Source: Candidatus Bathyarchaeota archaeon (GTDB taxonomy: Archaea; Thermoproteota; Bathyarchaeia; Bathyarchaeales; Bathyarchaeaceae). Taken from it: a stretch of 6,800 nt of DNA. The stretch lies in contig JAGLRI010000069.1 in the NCBI GenBank assembly GCA_023136395.1, positions 1 to 6,800 on the forward strand, read 5' to 3'. This document shows positions 6,081 through 6,800 of the stretch, one piece after another. The notes under the pieces were generated by a model, which did no database searches, was not told where the DNA came from, and was given only the letters and a program-made list of their open reading frames with translations. The first letter of the stretch is position 1. Every line of letters starts with the position of its first letter. Made by a program: the position numbers and the translations under genes.

Positions 6081-6087
6081 GGAGGGG
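6081..6087 (+). promoter_or_regulatory. Strong ribosome binding site deciding the rmlB start
   Basis: GGAGGGG is the strongest Shine-Dalgarno match in the window. GGAGG (6081-6085) ends 10 bases before TTG at 6096 but 16 before ATG at 6102, so it favours the TTG. That gives the N-terminus MRMLVTGG, which fits the family better than MLVTGG. Confidence 0.75.
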
Positions 6088-6095
6088 AATAAGCT

Positions 6096-6800
6096 TTGAG
6101 GATGCTAGTCACCGGTGGTTTAGGTTTCATAGGGAGCAATTTCATACGATATATGCTCAATAAATATGAAGATATCAGTGTAATAAACCTAGATAAGTTA
6201 TCGGTAGGTTCCAATCCAGCAAACCTAAAAGATATTGAAATGAATAAGAGATACACTTTCGTTAAAGGAGACATAGCGGATAAACAACTCGTTGAAAAAT
6301 TAAACAGCAAAGTGGATGTTGTTGTCAACATAGCAGCTGAAACCCATGTCGATAGAAGCATAGTAAATCCGTGGCCCTTTATTCAAAGTAATACTGTGGG
6401 TGCAATGACCTTGTTTGAGACAATCAAGAAGCATGAAAAGCGTATATTGCAAGTATCGACGGATGAAGTCTATGGTGACATCCTTAAAGGGTCCTTTGTG
6501 GAGAAAGACGCACTTGACCCCTCCTCACCATACTCAGCTAGTAAAGCAGCAGCAGACCTCTTTGCATTAGCTTGTCATCGAACCTACGGTCTCGATGTTG
6601 TCATAGCGAGATGTACAAACAATTATGGTCCGTTCCAGTTCCCTGAAAAATTCATTCCGAAAACTATTATAAGAGCTTCCCTAAATCTCCCCATCCCTCT
6701 CTATGGTGAGGGGGTAAACATAAGGGATTGGATATACGTTTTAGATTTCTGTGAAGCTCTAAATCTGCTGTTAGAAAAAGGTAAAATTGGAGAAATATAC
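6096..6800 (+). CDS. rmlB: dTDP-glucose 4,6-dehydratase, C-terminus cut by window edge
   Basis: Extended SDR that converts dTDP-glucose to dTDP-4-keto-6-deoxyglucose with tightly bound NAD, the second step after RmlA. I translated 235 codons from TTG at 6096 to the window end without a stop; family members are about 310-360 residues, so roughly the last quarter to third is missing. Visible motifs are GGLGFIG (7-13), AAETHVDRSI (80-89), the dehydratase triad STDEVYG (121-127) with T122, D123 and E124, then Y146-x3-K150 in PYSASKAAAD (145-154). TNNYGPFQFPEKFIP (174-188) and IRDWIYVLD (209-217) follow; the last motif ends LD-F where many relatives have ED-H. TDE instead of a plain SS-x pair separates it from GalE-type epimerases. 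It lies 40 bases after the rmlC-like gene behind a strong ribosome site, so the order is rmlA-rmlC-rmlB. An RmlD reductase would be expected beyond the edge. Confidence 0.93.
   Translation, partial: MRMLVTGGLGFIGSNFIRYMLNKYEDISVINLDKLSVGSNPANLKDIEMNKRYTFVKGDIADKQLVEKLNSKVDVVVNIAAETHVDRSIVNPWPFIQSNTVGAMTLFETIKKHEKRILQVSTDEVYGDILKGSFVEKDALDPSSPYSASKAAADLFALACHRTYGLDVVIARCTNNYGPFQFPEKFIPKTIIRASLNLPIPLYGEGVNIRDWIYVLDFCEALNLLLEKGKIGEIY

Noticed and set aside
6071..6361. Open frame of 96 codons on the minus strand
   Set aside because: It is antisense to the N-terminal half of rmlB, whose motifs are unmistakable; the frame is a shadow.

Overview
The window reads as part of an archaeal chromosome, and every gene in it makes or transfers sugars for a surface glycan or glycoprotein. 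The archaeal signs are a TrmB-like regulator, AT-rich TATA-type boxes 25-40 bases upstream of starts, a UDP-sulfoquinovose synthase of the SQD1/Agl3 kind, a long-form RmlA beginning MKGVILHGG, and frequent GTG/TTG starts with GGTG or GGAGG ribosome sites. A Thermoproteota or Bathyarchaeia-like host is my guess from protein style. The sequence does not prove the lineage.

Left arm, transcribed leftward from about 3420 towards 1: a UDP-sulfoquinovose synthase (2265-3419), a 236-base non-coding gap, a GalE-like UDP-hexose 4-epimerase (1078-2028), and a GT4-family glycosyltransferase (1020 down to the window edge, C-terminus cut off). The glycosyltransferase is much more AT-rich than its neighbours.

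Right arm, transcribed rightward: a TrmB-like regulator (3478-4335) that diverges from the sulfoquinovose synthase across 58 bases containing one palindromic TATA element. It is followed by three dTDP-sugar genes in the order rmlA (4447-5520), an atypical rmlC-like cupin (5552-6055) and rmlB (6096 to the window edge, C-terminus cut off). No RmlD-type reductase is visible; if present it should lie beyond 6800.

Working model (inference): RmlA and RmlB make dTDP-4-keto-6-deoxyglucose, and the RmlC-like protein epimerises it towards rhamnose or a related 6-deoxyhexose. The SQD1-like enzyme turns UDP-glucose plus sulfite into UDP-sulfoquinovose, GalE supplies UDP-galactose or a related sugar, and the glycosyltransferase adds one of these to a glycan. 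The divergent TrmB-like protein is the obvious candidate local regulator. I found no RNA genes, CRISPR arrays, insertion sequences or attachment sites. The most unusual points are the non-canonical RmlC active site, the shared palindromic TATA box and the compositional break at the glycosyltransferase.
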